A DNA stretch of 64,000 nucleotides from an uncultured Pelagibacteraceae bacterium (lineage in GTDB: Bacteria > Pseudomonadota > Alphaproteobacteria > Pelagibacterales > Pelagibacteraceae). The position numbers and the translations under genes were made by a program. The notes below the pieces were generated by a model. It was given only the letters and a program-made list of their open reading frames with translations. It did no database searches and was not told where the DNA came from. The DNA is taken from assembly GCA_902563555.1 (NCBI GenBank), contig CACEXM010000005.1:1-64000 (forward strand), written 5' to 3'. Within the stretch, counting starts at the first letter, position 1; the number at the start of each line of letters is the position of its first letter. Positions 43,474-54,147 of this stretch are shown here, one piece after another.

Positions 43474-44658
43474 ATGCAAAAATTTACATCAGTTGAAAAT
43501 TTAGTAAATCAGCTGAAACCAGATAAACCGGTCTATTGTATAAGAAAGAAATCAATTCTTTCTGCATCAAAGTTTTTTCAAAAAAAATTTCCCGGTCGAA
43601 TTTTATATGCCGTTAAAACAAATCCTCATCCAGAAGTAATTAAAACTCTCGTAAAAAGTGGTATCAGTGAATTTGATGTCGCATCAATATCAGAAATTAA
43701 GTCTGTTAGAAAATTTAGCCAGAGTGCAAAATGTTCTTTTATGCACACGGTGAAAAGTCGTGAGGATGTAGAAGAAGCTTATTTTAAGTATGGCGTAAAA
43801 ACGTTTGCACTAGATACTAAAGAAGAATTAATAAAAATAATTGAGAGTACTAAAAATGCTAAAGATCTTGAAATTTTTGTAAGGGTTGCAGTATCAAATG
43901 AACACGCAGAGATAGACTTATCAAAAAAATTTGGAGCCATGAACAATGAGGCTACTGGATTATTGAGACTTGCAAAACAATATGCAAAAAAAATTGGCTT
44001 GAGTTTTCATGTTGGATCACAATGTATGCATCCAATTTCTTACACAAAAGGAATAGCTGAAATAGGTAATATAATTAAGAAAACAAAAATTGTACCAGAA
44101 TACATAAATGTTGGTGGAGGATTTCCAACTATATACCCAGATTTAATTCCGCAATCATTAGATAATTATTTTCAAGAAATAAAAATGAGTTTAGATAACT
44201 TAAAATTAAATAACTTACCTGAAATCATATGTGAACCAGGAAGAGCATTAGTTGCTGAAAGCGGATCAACAATTGTTAGAGTAAACTTAAGAAAAAAACA
44301 AAAGCTTTATATTAATGATGGTACTTATGGCACTCTTTTTGATGCTGGAACACCAAATATAGTTTTCCCGTCAAAATTAATTAAAGAAAGTTCTAATAAA
44401 ATAATTTCTAAAAAGTTAACAGCCTTTGATTTTTATGGTCCAACTTGTGACAGTATGGATTACATGAAAGGTCCTTTTGTTTTACCCAATAATATTAAAG
44501 AAAATGATTATATTGAGCTTGGTCAGCTTGGTGCATATGGTCTTACATTTAGAACAGAATTTAATGGTTTCTTCTCTAATGAAATTTATGAAGTTGAAGA
44601 TAATCCAATAATGAGTCTATATGGGAAAGACGCTAATAAAGCCATATTAGTTGCTTAA
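43474..44658 (+). CDS. Type III-fold PLP decarboxylase (ornithine/lysine decarboxylase-like)
   Basis: LYAVKTNPHPEVIKTL (PLP Lys), HVGSQ, CEPGRALVAESG, GPTCDSMDYMKGPF (catalytic Cys). ATG 43474 after GAGGGG; ORF track start 43459. Confidence 0.9.
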   Translation: MQKFTSVENLVNQLKPDKPVYCIRKKSILSASKFFQKKFPGRILYAVKTNPHPEVIKTLVKSGISEFDVASISEIKSVRKFSQSAKCSFMHTVKSREDVEEAYFKYGVKTFALDTKEELIKIIESTKNAKDLEIFVRVAVSNEHAEIDLSKKFGAMNNEATGLLRLAKQYAKKIGLSFHVGSQCMHPISYTKGIAEIGNIIKKTKIVPEYINVGGGFPTIYPDLIPQSLDNYFQEIKMSLDNLKLNNLPEIICEPGRALVAESGSTIVRVNLRKKQKLYINDGTYGTLFDAGTPNIVFPSKLIKESSNKIISKKLTAFDFYGPTCDSMDYMKGPFVLPNNIKENDYIELGQLGAYGLTFRTEFNGFFSNEIYEVEDNPIMSLYGKDANKAILVA

Positions 44659-45698
44659 TGTCTGAAAAAAAAAATCTCGGCCATAATAGAAAAAAAGATT
44701 TTCTTAAAAGCCCAGTTGAACATATAGATATTACCTCATTTGACTCTAGAAAGATTATTTCTTCCATGAAAAAAATGTCTTTTGTTTCAAGAGAAACAGC
44801 AAATGCATCTGGGATATATAATGAGATGTTGAAAGATAAGGATTGCACAATATTTCTAACCTTGGCTGGATCTACTTCTGCAGCTGGATGTATGCATATT
44901 TACCGAGATATGGTGAAGTATAATATGGTCGATGCAATTGTAGCAACTGGTGCATCAATAATTGATATGGATTTTTTTGAGGCGCTTGGATTTAAACATT
45001 ATCAGGGTTCTCAGTACCAAAATGATAATGAATTAAGAAATAACTACATAGATAGGATTTACGATACTTACATTGATGAAGAAGAACTTCAAATGTGTGA
45101 TAAAATAATAGGTGAAATAGCTGACAAGTTGGAACCTAAAGCTTATACATCAAGAGAGTTTATAAAAGAAATTGGAAAATATTTAAAATCAAATGCAAAG
45201 AAGAAGGGTTCTTTAATAGAAACAGCATATGATAATAATGTTCCAATATTCTGTCCGGCATTTACAGACTCCAGTGCAGGTTTTGGCCTAGTAATGCATC
45301 AAGAAAGAAATCCTAATAATCATATCACAATAGATTCTATCAAAGAATTTAGAGAATTAACTGAAATAAAGATTAAATCTAAAGGTTCTGGATTGTTTAT
45401 GATTGGTGGTGGAGTTCCAAAAAATTTTATTCAGGATACTGTTATATGTGCTGAACTTTTAGGTAAAAATGTAGATATGCATAAATATGCTGTACAAATT
45501 ACAGTTGCAGATTCAAGAGATGGTGCTTGTAGCAGCTCAACACTTAAAGAGGCAAGTTCATGGGGTAAAGTCGATACAACCAAAGAACAAATGGTTTTTG
45601 CTGAAGCAACAACTGTTTTACCGTTAATTGCAAGTGATGCTTATCACACAGGTGAGTGGAAAAATAGAGATAGAAAAAACTTTTCCAAAATATTTTGA
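44658..45698 (+). CDS. Deoxyhypusine synthase-family protein
   Basis: TIFLTLAGSTSAAGCMHIYRDMV, DAIVATGASIIDMD, SRDGACSSSTLKEASSWGKV (catalytic-Lys motif of DHS). Confidence 0.93.
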   Translation: MSEKKNLGHNRKKDFLKSPVEHIDITSFDSRKIISSMKKMSFVSRETANASGIYNEMLKDKDCTIFLTLAGSTSAAGCMHIYRDMVKYNMVDAIVATGASIIDMDFFEALGFKHYQGSQYQNDNELRNNYIDRIYDTYIDEEELQMCDKIIGEIADKLEPKAYTSREFIKEIGKYLKSNAKKKGSLIETAYDNNVPIFCPAFTDSSAGFGLVMHQERNPNNHITIDSIKEFRELTEIKIKSKGSGLFMIGGGVPKNFIQDTVICAELLGKNVDMHKYAVQITVADSRDGACSSSTLKEASSWGKVDTTKEQMVFAEATTVLPLIASDAYHTGEWKNRDRKNFSKIF

Positions 45699-46583
45699 TT
45701 GATGATCAAAAAAGTAAAAATTGGAATTATTCAAAGTAAAATTTCAGATAATTTTAAAAAAAATTTAATTTCAGCTATAAAAAGTATAAAGAAAGCAGCA
45801 TCAAAAAAGGCTAAGATAATTTGTATGCCAGAACTGTTTTTATCTAATTATTTTTGTCAAACAGAAAGTCATTCTAATTTTAAGCTAGCAGAGAAAATAC
45901 CAGGTAAAACTACAAAAATATTTTGTGAATTAGCAAAAGAATTACAAATAGTATTAATGATTTCTTTATTTGAGAAAAAAACACATGGCTTCTATCATAA
46001 TACTAGTATCGTTATTAGTGAAAAAGGTAAAATTTTATCTAAATATAGAAAAATGCATATACCGGATGATCCTGGTTATTATGAGAAATTTTATTTCACT
46101 CCCGGTGATTTGGGTTTTAAATCTGTAAAAACTAAGTTTGGTAAAATCGGACCTTTGATATGTTGGGATCAGTGGTTTCCTGAAGCTGCAAGGTTGACTG
46201 CACTAAAAGGTGCACAAATAATTTTTTACCCTACTGCCATTGGTTGGCATCCAAAAGAAAAAAGGGGATTTGGAAAAACTCAATTAAACTCTTGGATAAC
46301 AATGCAAAAATCTCACGCAATTGCGAATGGCACTTATGTGGTTGCAGTAAATAGAGTTGGTGTTGAAAAAAAAGGAAATAAAAAAATAGAGTTTTGGGGA
46401 AACTCAATGATAATTGATCCAAGTGGAGAAATAATTGGAGAACTGGGCAATAAAAAAGAGGAAATATTAATCCGTGAAATAGATTACAAAAAAATTGATA
46501 CAACAAGAGAACACTGGCCCTTTTTAAGAGATAGAAGAATCGACTTTTATAAAGGCATACTAAAAAATCCTGTAGATGAGTGA
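45699..46583 (+). CDS. aguB: N-carbamoylputrescine amidase
   Basis: Nitrilase fold: CMPELFLSNYFCQ, KYRKMHIPDDPGYYEKFYFTPGD, GPLICWDQWFPEAARLTALKGAQ. Confidence 0.95.
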   Translation: MMIKKVKIGIIQSKISDNFKKNLISAIKSIKKAASKKAKIICMPELFLSNYFCQTESHSNFKLAEKIPGKTTKIFCELAKELQIVLMISLFEKKTHGFYHNTSIVISEKGKILSKYRKMHIPDDPGYYEKFYFTPGDLGFKSVKTKFGKIGPLICWDQWFPEAARLTALKGAQIIFYPTAIGWHPKEKRGFGKTQLNSWITMQKSHAIANGTYVVAVNRVGVEKKGNKKIEFWGNSMIIDPSGEIIGELGNKKEEILIREIDYKKIDTTREHWPFLRDRRIDFYKGILKNPVDE

Positions 46584-47628
46584 GGAACTTAAAAAATTCA
46601 GAATGCCTGCTGAATGGGAACCTCAAAAATCAGTTTGGATTGCTTGGCCATATAATAAAAATGATTGGCCAGGTTTATATAAATTTATTCCTAAAGTAAT
46701 TTTAGAAATCATATTTATTATTTCAAAAAGTCTTAAGGTTAATTTGATTGTTAACAAAAAAATAACAAATATTAAAAAGCTAATAAATTCTAATAAAATC
46801 ACAAATATCAAATTTCATAATATTAAAACTGATAGAATATGGTTAAGAGACTCCGGGCCAATATTTATAACAAATAGAAAAGATAATAAAAAAATAATTT
46901 TGAATTTTGGTTTTAATGGATGGTCAAAATACAGTAATTACAAAAATGACAATAAAATCAATGATAAAATCAGTAAAATTTTCAATTTGGAAAAGATTGA
47001 TCCAATAATTAAAAAAAATGGAAAAACAAAAAAAATAATAATGGAAGGAGGTGCATTTGATATAAATGGCTCAGGATCAATTCTATTAACTGAGGAGTGT
47101 TTACTGAGCAAAACTCAGGAAAGAAATAAAGATTTTATCAAAAAAGATTACGAGGAACTATTTAGAAGATATTTGAATATAAAAAACTTTATATGGCTTA
47201 AAAAAGGGATTGCAGGTGATGATACACACGGACATGTTGATGACATAACAAGATTTGTCTCTAGAAATACAATTATGACTGCGATTGAGACTGACAAGAA
47301 AGATAAAAATTACAAAAACTTAAGTGAAAATTTAAAAATTTTAAAAGAAAGTAAAAATGAGAAAGGGAAAAAATTTAAGATCATAAAGGTACCTATGCCA
47401 TCGCCTATCTATATAAAAAACATAAGAGTTCCTGCAAGTTATATGAATTTTTATATTTGTAATAAAAAAGTACTACTTCCAATATTTAAAGTTAAAGAAG
47501 ATATTATGGCCATCAAAATATTTAAAAATTTTTTTAGAAAAAAGAAAGTTCAAACAATCGATTGCAGTAAATTGATATGGGGATTTGGTGCTATTCACTG
47601 CATGACCCAGCAAGAACCTAAAATTTAG
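46576..47628 (+). CDS. aguA: Agmatine deiminase
   Basis: MPAEWEPQKSVWIAWPYNKNDWPG, RIWLRDSGPIFI, GIAGDDTHGHVDDITRF, FGAIHCMTQQEP (catalytic Cys). Confidence 0.96.
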   Translation: MSEELKKFRMPAEWEPQKSVWIAWPYNKNDWPGLYKFIPKVILEIIFIISKSLKVNLIVNKKITNIKKLINSNKITNIKFHNIKTDRIWLRDSGPIFITNRKDNKKIILNFGFNGWSKYSNYKNDNKINDKISKIFNLEKIDPIIKKNGKTKKIIMEGGAFDINGSGSILLTEECLLSKTQERNKDFIKKDYEELFRRYLNIKNFIWLKKGIAGDDTHGHVDDITRFVSRNTIMTAIETDKKDKNYKNLSENLKILKESKNEKGKKFKIIKVPMPSPIYIKNIRVPASYMNFYICNKKVLLPIFKVKEDIMAIKIFKNFFRKKKVQTIDCSKLIWGFGAIHCMTQQEPKI

Positions 47629-48177
47629 TTAAGCTGCTTTTAATGTACCTAATAATAGTCTAAAAGGTATAAGCATAACTAAGGCAACGAAAATTTTGAC
47701 TGTTAAATCTCCTAATGAAAGAGTGATCCAAGGTATTCCTGTTCCATAAAATGATATCGAGAAGAATAAAAAAGTATCTACTGTTGAGCCAATTAAAGAC
47801 GATGTTAAAGGAGCTATGTACCATTTTTTTTTTCTCAACTGATCAAAAATTTGGACATCTAAAAGTTGAGCGATTATAAATGCCGTTCCTGATCCTATTG
47901 CAATTCTAATTGAAATAAGATCAGTAAAATTTGTCGAGAATATTAATGTAAACAAAATTCCTATAGTAAAACCAATATATACAATCTTTCTAGCCACAAT
48001 TTTTCCAAAAGATCTATTAGCCAAGTCTGTGATTAAAAAAGCAATGGGATAACTAAAAGCACCATAGGTTAATAGCTCTTCTAAACCATAATAGTTAATT
48101 GGGAACTGAACTAAGTAGTTTGAGGCTAAAACTACAACCCCCATAATCAATGAGAGTAACAAAAATAATTTATTCAT
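47629..48177 (-). CDS. yhhQ: YhhQ/VUT-family queuosine-precursor transporter
   Basis: TYGAFSYPIAFLITDLANRSFGKIVARKIVYIGF. Confidence 0.88.
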   Translation of the reverse strand: MNKLFLLLSLIMGVVVLASNYLVQFPINYYGLEELLTYGAFSYPIAFLITDLANRSFGKIVARKIVYIGFTIGILFTLIFSTNFTDLISIRIAIGSGTAFIIAQLLDVQIFDQLRKKKWYIAPLTSSLIGSTVDTFLFFSISFYGTGIPWITLSLGDLTVKIFVALVMLIPFRLLLGTLKAA

Positions 48178-48491
48178 TAGGCGTTTTTAGATTGGATTAT
48201 TTTTTTTTGAAATGGTGATTTAATTAAAAGGCTTTTCTTTAATTTTTTCAATCTCGGTGATAAATTTTTATTTTTTACAGTCTTTAAAAATTCGTCAAAG
48301 CTACCTTTCTTGTCAACTGATCTTACTCCAGCATTACTGACTCTTAATTTTAAACTTCTTTGTAGAAGTTCACTGGTGAACTTAACTTTTTTTAAATTTG
48401 GTAAAAATCTTCTTTTTGTCTTATTGTTAGCGTGGCTAACATTATGACCTTTCATTGGAATTTTCCCAGTAAGTTCACATTTTTTTGACAT
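48177..48491 (-). CDS. rpmB: 50S ribosomal protein L28
   Basis: [38 protein letters not shown]. Confidence 0.97.
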   Translation of the reverse strand: MSKKCELTGKIPMKGHNVSHANNKTKRRFLPNLKKVKFTSELLQRSLKLRVSNAGVRSVDKKGSFDEFLKTVKNKNLSPRLKKLKKSLLIKSPFQKKIIQSKNA

Positions 48492-48549
48492 AATAAGCTG
48501 ACTATATAGGATTAGAAAATGCTTGCGTCAAGTTTATAAAATTTGAAGC

Positions 48550-49596
48550 TTATTTTTTTCCTATAATTTCTGAGAAATTCTTAACACCGTCTTTTATCAG
48601 CAATTCTTTAAGCTCTTTTTTAATTAAATTTACAATATTAGGCCCTCTATAGACCATTCCTGTGTAAAGTTGAACATAATTGGCACCCGCTAAAAATTTT
48701 TCATAAGCGCTTTTTCCTGAATCAACTCCACCAACACCTATAATTTTAATTCTTCCATTGAGAATTTTGTAAAATTTATTAATTAAATTAGTAGATTTTT
48801 CCTCAATTGGTTTTCCAGATAGTCCCCCTTTTTGATGCTTTTGTATATTATTTAAACTATCCCTAGTTGAGTCTGAAGTATTTGAAATAATAACAACCTC
48901 AATATTATTATTCAATAATACATCTGAAATGTTATTAATATCTTTATCTTTTATGTCAGGAGAAACTTTTACTGCTAATGGAACTGTTGAATTTAATCCT
49001 TTTTTTTCATTCTCTATTTCTTTTAACAATTCATTTAATTTTGATTGATCGTGAAAATTTCGCAGATCTTCAGTATTTGGTGAAGAAATATTTATGGTAA
49101 TATAATCAGCAACATTATGGAAGGTTTTAAGACACTTTAAGTAGTCCTCAAGTCTATTTTCAGAATCTTTATTTGGTCCAATATTTATACCTAGTAAACC
49201 AATTTGTTTATTAGATTTAATTCTATGGACTATATTTTCTGCACCAGAGTTATTAAAGCCAAGTCTATTTATTAATGCCTCATCCTCTTCTAATCTAAAT
49301 ACTCTTGGTTTAGGATTTCCGTATTGCTTTAAAGGAGTTATAGTACCCACCTCTACGAATCCGAACCCCAATTTAAATAATGAATTATATACTTCAGCAT
49401 TTTTGTCAAAACCTGCTGCCATACCAATAGGATTTTCTAATTTTTTATTAAATAATTTTGTTTCAAACAAGGGATTATTTTTTTCACGATCTAAAATATT
49501 CGGAATAAAATTAAATTTTAATGATTTTATAGCCAAATTATGGGCTGTCTCTGGATCTAATTTAAAAATTAAAGATCTTAAATTTGAAAACATCAT
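48550..49596 (-). CDS. pyrD: Dihydroorotate dehydrogenase (quinone), class 2
   Basis: NPIGMAAGFDKNAEVYNSLFKLGFGFVEVGTITP, ITINISSPNTEDLRNFH, KGGLSGKPI. Confidence 0.97.
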   Translation of the reverse strand: MMFSNLRSLIFKLDPETAHNLAIKSLKFNFIPNILDREKNNPLFETKLFNKKLENPIGMAAGFDKNAEVYNSLFKLGFGFVEVGTITPLKQYGNPKPRVFRLEEDEALINRLGFNNSGAENIVHRIKSNKQIGLLGINIGPNKDSENRLEDYLKCLKTFHNVADYITINISSPNTEDLRNFHDQSKLNELLKEIENEKKGLNSTVPLAVKVSPDIKDKDINNISDVLLNNNIEVVIISNTSDSTRDSLNNIQKHQKGGLSGKPIEEKSTNLINKFYKILNGRIKIIGVGGVDSGKSAYEKFLAGANYVQLYTGMVYRGPNIVNLIKKELKELLIKDGVKNFSEIIGKK

Positions 49597-51155
49597 TTTA
49601 CTCTTTTTTGTATAAGATCTTTTGTTTCTTGGACACCAAAAAAACTTATAAAAAATCCCATTCGTGGTCCATTTTGGTCACCGAAAACAACCTCATAAAT
49701 CAATCTAAACCAGTCTCTTAAATTATTTGAGTATCCATTTTCTTTGCCAGTTGAATAAATTAGTGTTTGGATATCTTCTGGTGACATTTCATCATTACAA
49801 TTATCTAATGTACTAACTAAAGCTTTAAGTGCAATTTTTTCATCATTATTAGGTATTTTATATTTTTTTTGTTTTTTTATGACATCGTTAAAATATTTAA
49901 TTGCATATCCTACTAAATCATTAAAAATTGGATAATCTTTTTCCTCAATATCTTTTTTATATTTCTTTACAAATTTCCATAGAAGCTCTTTACTATCAGC
50001 ATTACTTGTTTCAACAAGATTCAAAAGCATTGAAAAGGACATTATCATTTTTTCTTCAGGAACTTTACTATCATGTACATGCCATATAGGATTCATTAAC
50101 AACTTGAAATCATCTTGATTTTTCGCCTTATCCAATAATTCCAGATACTCATCAACAGTTTTTGAAACAATTTCTTTGTAAAGTTTTTTAGCTCTTTTGG
50201 GATTTTGATACATGTATAAGGAAAGACTTTCTGGTGAAGCATATTTTAGCCATTGATCAATCGTAATTCCATTTCCCTTTGATTTAGAAATTTTCTCTCC
50301 TTTTTCATCCAAAAATAATTCATAAGCGAATCCAGATGGGTTTGTTTTTCCTATTAGTTTTATTATTTTTGAGGATAAAATTGCGCTCTCAATAAGATCT
50401 TTTCCATACATCTCAAAATCTACGTCTAAAGCATACCATCTCATCGCCCAATCTACTTTCCATTGAAGCTTGCAATTACCATCTAGAATACTCATCTCTA
50501 AATCTTTCCCATTATTATCAAAAATTATTATCGATTTTTCTTTATTCATTTCTTTCATCGGAATTTCTAAAACATGACCTGTATCAGGACAAATTGGTAA
50601 AAAAGGACAATATGTTTTCTGACGCTCTTTTCCCAATGTTGGTAATATAATATCCATAATTCCATCATAATTTTTTAAAATTTCTTGAAGTGATGAATTA
50701 AAAAAACCTGACTTGTAGAGTTTTGTTGAACTTTTAAAACTATATTTAAAGTTAAATTTATCTAAAAAATTTTTAAGCATTTGATTATTATGCTCTCCAA
50801 AGCTATCAAACTTTTTAAACGGGTCTGGAACTTTAGTTAGTGGTTTATGTAAATTTTCTTCAAGCAATTCTTTATTTGGTACATTGTCTGGAACTTTTCT
50901 AAGTCCATCCATATCATCAGAAAAAGTAATAATCTCAGTTGGAAGATCAATAAGATGTTTCAAGGCATTAACAATCATTGAGGTTCTAGCAACTTCACCA
51001 AAAGTTCCTATGTGGGGAAGTCCACTTGGGCCGTAACCCGTTTGTAGAGTAATTTTACCTTTTTTTTCTATTATAGACTTTCTTTCTCGAAGCATTTTTT
51101 TTGCCTCAACAAAAGGCCATGCACTTGTTTTGTCTAAATTTTCTTTTTTTATCAT
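49593..51155 (-). CDS. lysK: Class I lysyl-tRNA synthetase
   Basis: TGYGPSGLPHIGTFGEVART, GEKISKSKGNGITID. Confidence 0.95.
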   Translation of the reverse strand: MIKKENLDKTSAWPFVEAKKMLRERKSIIEKKGKITLQTGYGPSGLPHIGTFGEVARTSMIVNALKHLIDLPTEIITFSDDMDGLRKVPDNVPNKELLEENLHKPLTKVPDPFKKFDSFGEHNNQMLKNFLDKFNFKYSFKSSTKLYKSGFFNSSLQEILKNYDGIMDIILPTLGKERQKTYCPFLPICPDTGHVLEIPMKEMNKEKSIIIFDNNGKDLEMSILDGNCKLQWKVDWAMRWYALDVDFEMYGKDLIESAILSSKIIKLIGKTNPSGFAYELFLDEKGEKISKSKGNGITIDQWLKYASPESLSLYMYQNPKRAKKLYKEIVSKTVDEYLELLDKAKNQDDFKLLMNPIWHVHDSKVPEEKMIMSFSMLLNLVETSNADSKELLWKFVKKYKKDIEEKDYPIFNDLVGYAIKYFNDVIKKQKKYKIPNNDEKIALKALVSTLDNCNDEMSPEDIQTLIYSTGKENGYSNNLRDWFRLIYEVVFGDQNGPRMGFFISFFGVQETKDLIQKRVK

Positions 51156-51243
51156 TAATAAACTTAATAAATTCTCTAAATTCCGAACAACTTAATTCTT
51201 ATAGAGTTGAAATTTATTTACCATAAAATAATGTTCTTTCAAA

Positions 51244-52683
51244 ATGTCTAATTATAAAACTGTTTTTTTCACACTTGGAATTCTGCAAATAATACTCGGA
51301 ATTTTTATGTTCATTCCAGTTGGTATACAATTTTTATATGATGAAATTGATTCCTCCTTTTTTGGATCTTCTATAATAACTATCATTTTTGGAACTTTAT
51401 TTTTTCTATCAAACCTAGATCACAATAAAAAATTAAATCTTCAACAGGCCTTTTTATTGACTGCTTTATCTTGGTTAAGTATTGCTATCTTTGGTTCACT
51501 TCCATTTTTATTCTCAAGTATTAATTTTTCATTTACGAATGCATTTTTTGAGAGCATGTCTGGTATTACTACTACAGGCTCTACTATTATTTCTAACCTT
51601 GAGAATATGCCAAGAAGTATTTTATTATGGAGAGCGTTACTTCAGTGGTTGGGTGGCATTGGTATCATTGTAATGGCAATCACATTGATGCCAATTATGA
51701 ATGTTGGTGGAATGCAACTTTTTAAAATTTCAAATAATGACTCATCTGAAAAAATTCTGCCTAAATCAAAAGAAATAGCATTAAGATTAATACTTGTTTA
51801 CACAACACTAACAGTATTTTGTGCAACGTCTTACAAAATCTTTGGGATGAATTTCTTCGACAGTATAACTCACTCTATGACTACAATAGCGACCGGGGGA
51901 TTTTCGAACTACAATGAGTCGTTAGGTTTCTTTGATAGTAGATTTATCGAAAGTTCAGCAATAATTTTCATATTATTAGGGAGTATTCCTTTTATTTCCT
52001 ACATAAAATTTTTAAATGGAGATAGAGAAATTTTTTTCAAAGATATACAAATCAAAACATTTTTAAAAATAATCTTTTTTTCAATAGTAATTTTATCGAT
52101 TTATCTGAATTTTAATGGGTCAATTAAATTTGATTTTATTGCAGTTTTATTTAACGTAATTTCAATATTAACTGGTACAGGTTATGTTAATGCTCAATTT
52201 GATAGTTGGGGAAGTTTTTCACTAGTATTATTCCTAATATTAATGTTTATAGGTGGTTGTGCAGGTTCAACAACATGTGGTGTTAAAATATTTAGAATCC
52301 AAATTTTATACTCTTTTGTGATTAATAATTTAAAGAAAATTATTTATCCAAAGGGAGTTTTTATTCTTAAGTATGATCAAAACCCAATTGATAATAAATT
52401 TATTTCGTCAATAATTTCATTTATTTATTTGTATCTAATTCTATTTTTTCTTCTGGCTGTTATGCTATCTTTAACTGGACTAGATTTTGTAACTTCAATT
52501 TCTGGAGCAGCTACATCAATATCTAACGTTGGACCAGGTTTAGGTTCGACTATAGGTCCCAATGGGGATTTTTCTTCAATACCAAACATATCAAAATGGA
52601 TATTATGTTTAGGAATGATTTTAGGAAGACTAGAATTATTTGCAATATTGGTTTTATTTTTACCCTCATTCTGGAGAAATTAA
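51244..52683 (+). CDS. trkH: TrkH-family potassium uptake protein
   Basis: ESMSGITTTGSTI, MTTIATGGFSNY, GGCAGSTTCGVKIFR, ATSISNVGPGLG selectivity-filter repeats. Confidence 0.95.
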   Translation: MSNYKTVFFTLGILQIILGIFMFIPVGIQFLYDEIDSSFFGSSIITIIFGTLFFLSNLDHNKKLNLQQAFLLTALSWLSIAIFGSLPFLFSSINFSFTNAFFESMSGITTTGSTIISNLENMPRSILLWRALLQWLGGIGIIVMAITLMPIMNVGGMQLFKISNNDSSEKILPKSKEIALRLILVYTTLTVFCATSYKIFGMNFFDSITHSMTTIATGGFSNYNESLGFFDSRFIESSAIIFILLGSIPFISYIKFLNGDREIFFKDIQIKTFLKIIFFSIVILSIYLNFNGSIKFDFIAVLFNVISILTGTGYVNAQFDSWGSFSLVLFLILMFIGGCAGSTTCGVKIFRIQILYSFVINNLKKIIYPKGVFILKYDQNPIDNKFISSIISFIYLYLILFFLLAVMLSLTGLDFVTSISGAATSISNVGPGLGSTIGPNGDFSSIPNISKWILCLGMILGRLELFAILVLFLPSFWRN

Positions 52684-52686
52684 ATT

Positions 52687-54147
52687 ATGAAAAGTATTAA
52701 TATTTTTTTTGAAAAAAAACCTTTAAAAATGATTTGTTTAGGATTCTCATCTGGGCTTCCAATATTACTGGTTTTTTCAACTCTTTCGGTTTGGCTCGTT
52801 AAAGCAGGAATAAGTAGAAGCACTGTAACATTATTCAGCTGGGCAGGATTTGCGTATGCATTTAAATATCTATGGTCACCACTTGTAGATAATTACAAAT
52901 TACCAATCTTTAAAAATTTTGGTCATAGAAGAAGCTGGCTCTTGTTTTCTCAATTTTTAATTATTATTGCATTAATATTAACTGCATTTACAGATCCCAA
53001 AGAAAGTCTATTTTTTACTGCTTTATTCATTACAATTCTAGCCTTTTTTAGTGCAACTCAAGATATTCTGATTGATGCTTTTAGAATTGAGTCTGCTCCA
53101 CAATCTTTGCAAGGTCCATTATCTTCTATGTACATAGCTGGTTATAGAATTGCGATGCTTGTTGCAGGTGCTGGAAGCTTATGGTTGGCATCCTTTTTTG
53201 GGACAGAAATCTATGACCAAAATGTATGGAAAAAAGTTTATCTAATTATGTCTTTGTTCATGATTGTTGGAGTTTTTGCAACATTCATATCAGATGAGCC
53301 AAAATTAAAAAGAAATTTAAATTCTGATAATCATGTAAAATTCCTGATAACCATCTTCATTGCTGTAATAGGTTTTATTTATTTGTACTCAGTTATAGAT
53401 AGCCCTTTTGAAAAAAAAGATGTTTTAATAAATTTTTTATTTTCATTATCAAGATTGATAATTTGTTTTGTTTTTTCGTATTTGATAATTTCTTTACTTA
53501 TATTGATACAATTTGCTCCCAAAAATAAAATTTCAAAGAGTTATACGGGTCCAATTTTAAATTTTATTCAAAGATATGGAAAATTTGCATTTTTAATACT
53601 TATTTTAATTTCACTATATAGAATTGCTGATATCGTAATGGGGGTTATGGCAAATATATTCTATATAGAAAAAGGTTATAAAATTTCAGACATTGCAACT
53701 TATTCAAAATTTTTTGGGGTTTTTGCTACAATATTTGGTGGATTTATCGGGGGATATTGCTCATATAAAATTGGTACAATGAAATGCTTATTCTTTGGTG
53801 CCTTGATTGCTGCTTTAAGTAATTTGTTGTTTGCATGGTTAGCAGTATCTCCAATCAGCATTAACTTTTTAATTGCGGTAATAACAGCTGATAATATATC
53901 TAGTGGATTTGCTGGAGCTGCCTTCGTAATCTATTTATCAGGCTTAACCTCAATTAAGTTTACTGCAACGCAATATGCTTTATTCAGCTCCATAATGTTA
54001 TTTTTGCCCAAATTGATTGCAGGATATGCTGGTAGCTGGGTCGACATTATGGGATATCCATATTTTTTTTCTTTAACTGCTCTTTTAGGATTGCCCGTTC
54101 TAATTTTAATATTTTGGATTAGTAAAGTGGCTCCAATAAAAAAATAA
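52687..54147 (+). CDS. AmpG-like MFS permease
   Basis: GFSSGLPILLVFSTLSVWLVKAGISRSTVTLFSWAGFAYAFKYLWSPLVD; ATQDILIDAFRIE. Confidence 0.88.
   Translation: MKSINIFFEKKPLKMICLGFSSGLPILLVFSTLSVWLVKAGISRSTVTLFSWAGFAYAFKYLWSPLVDNYKLPIFKNFGHRRSWLLFSQFLIIIALILTAFTDPKESLFFTALFITILAFFSATQDILIDAFRIESAPQSLQGPLSSMYIAGYRIAMLVAGAGSLWLASFFGTEIYDQNVWKKVYLIMSLFMIVGVFATFISDEPKLKRNLNSDNHVKFLITIFIAVIGFIYLYSVIDSPFEKKDVLINFLFSLSRLIICFVFSYLIISLLILIQFAPKNKISKSYTGPILNFIQRYGKFAFLILILISLYRIADIVMGVMANIFYIEKGYKISDIATYSKFFGVFATIFGGFIGGYCSYKIGTMKCLFFGALIAALSNLLFAWLAVSPISINFLIAVITADNISSGFAGAAFVIYLSGLTSIKFTATQYALFSSIMLFLPKLIAGYAGSWVDIMGYPYFFSLTALLGLPVLILIFWISKVAPIKK

Noticed and set aside
46231-46626. 131-aa minus-strand ORF opposite aguB/aguA
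   Set aside because: Antisense shadow ORF, Phe/Leu-rich because of poly-A/T composition of the sense genes.
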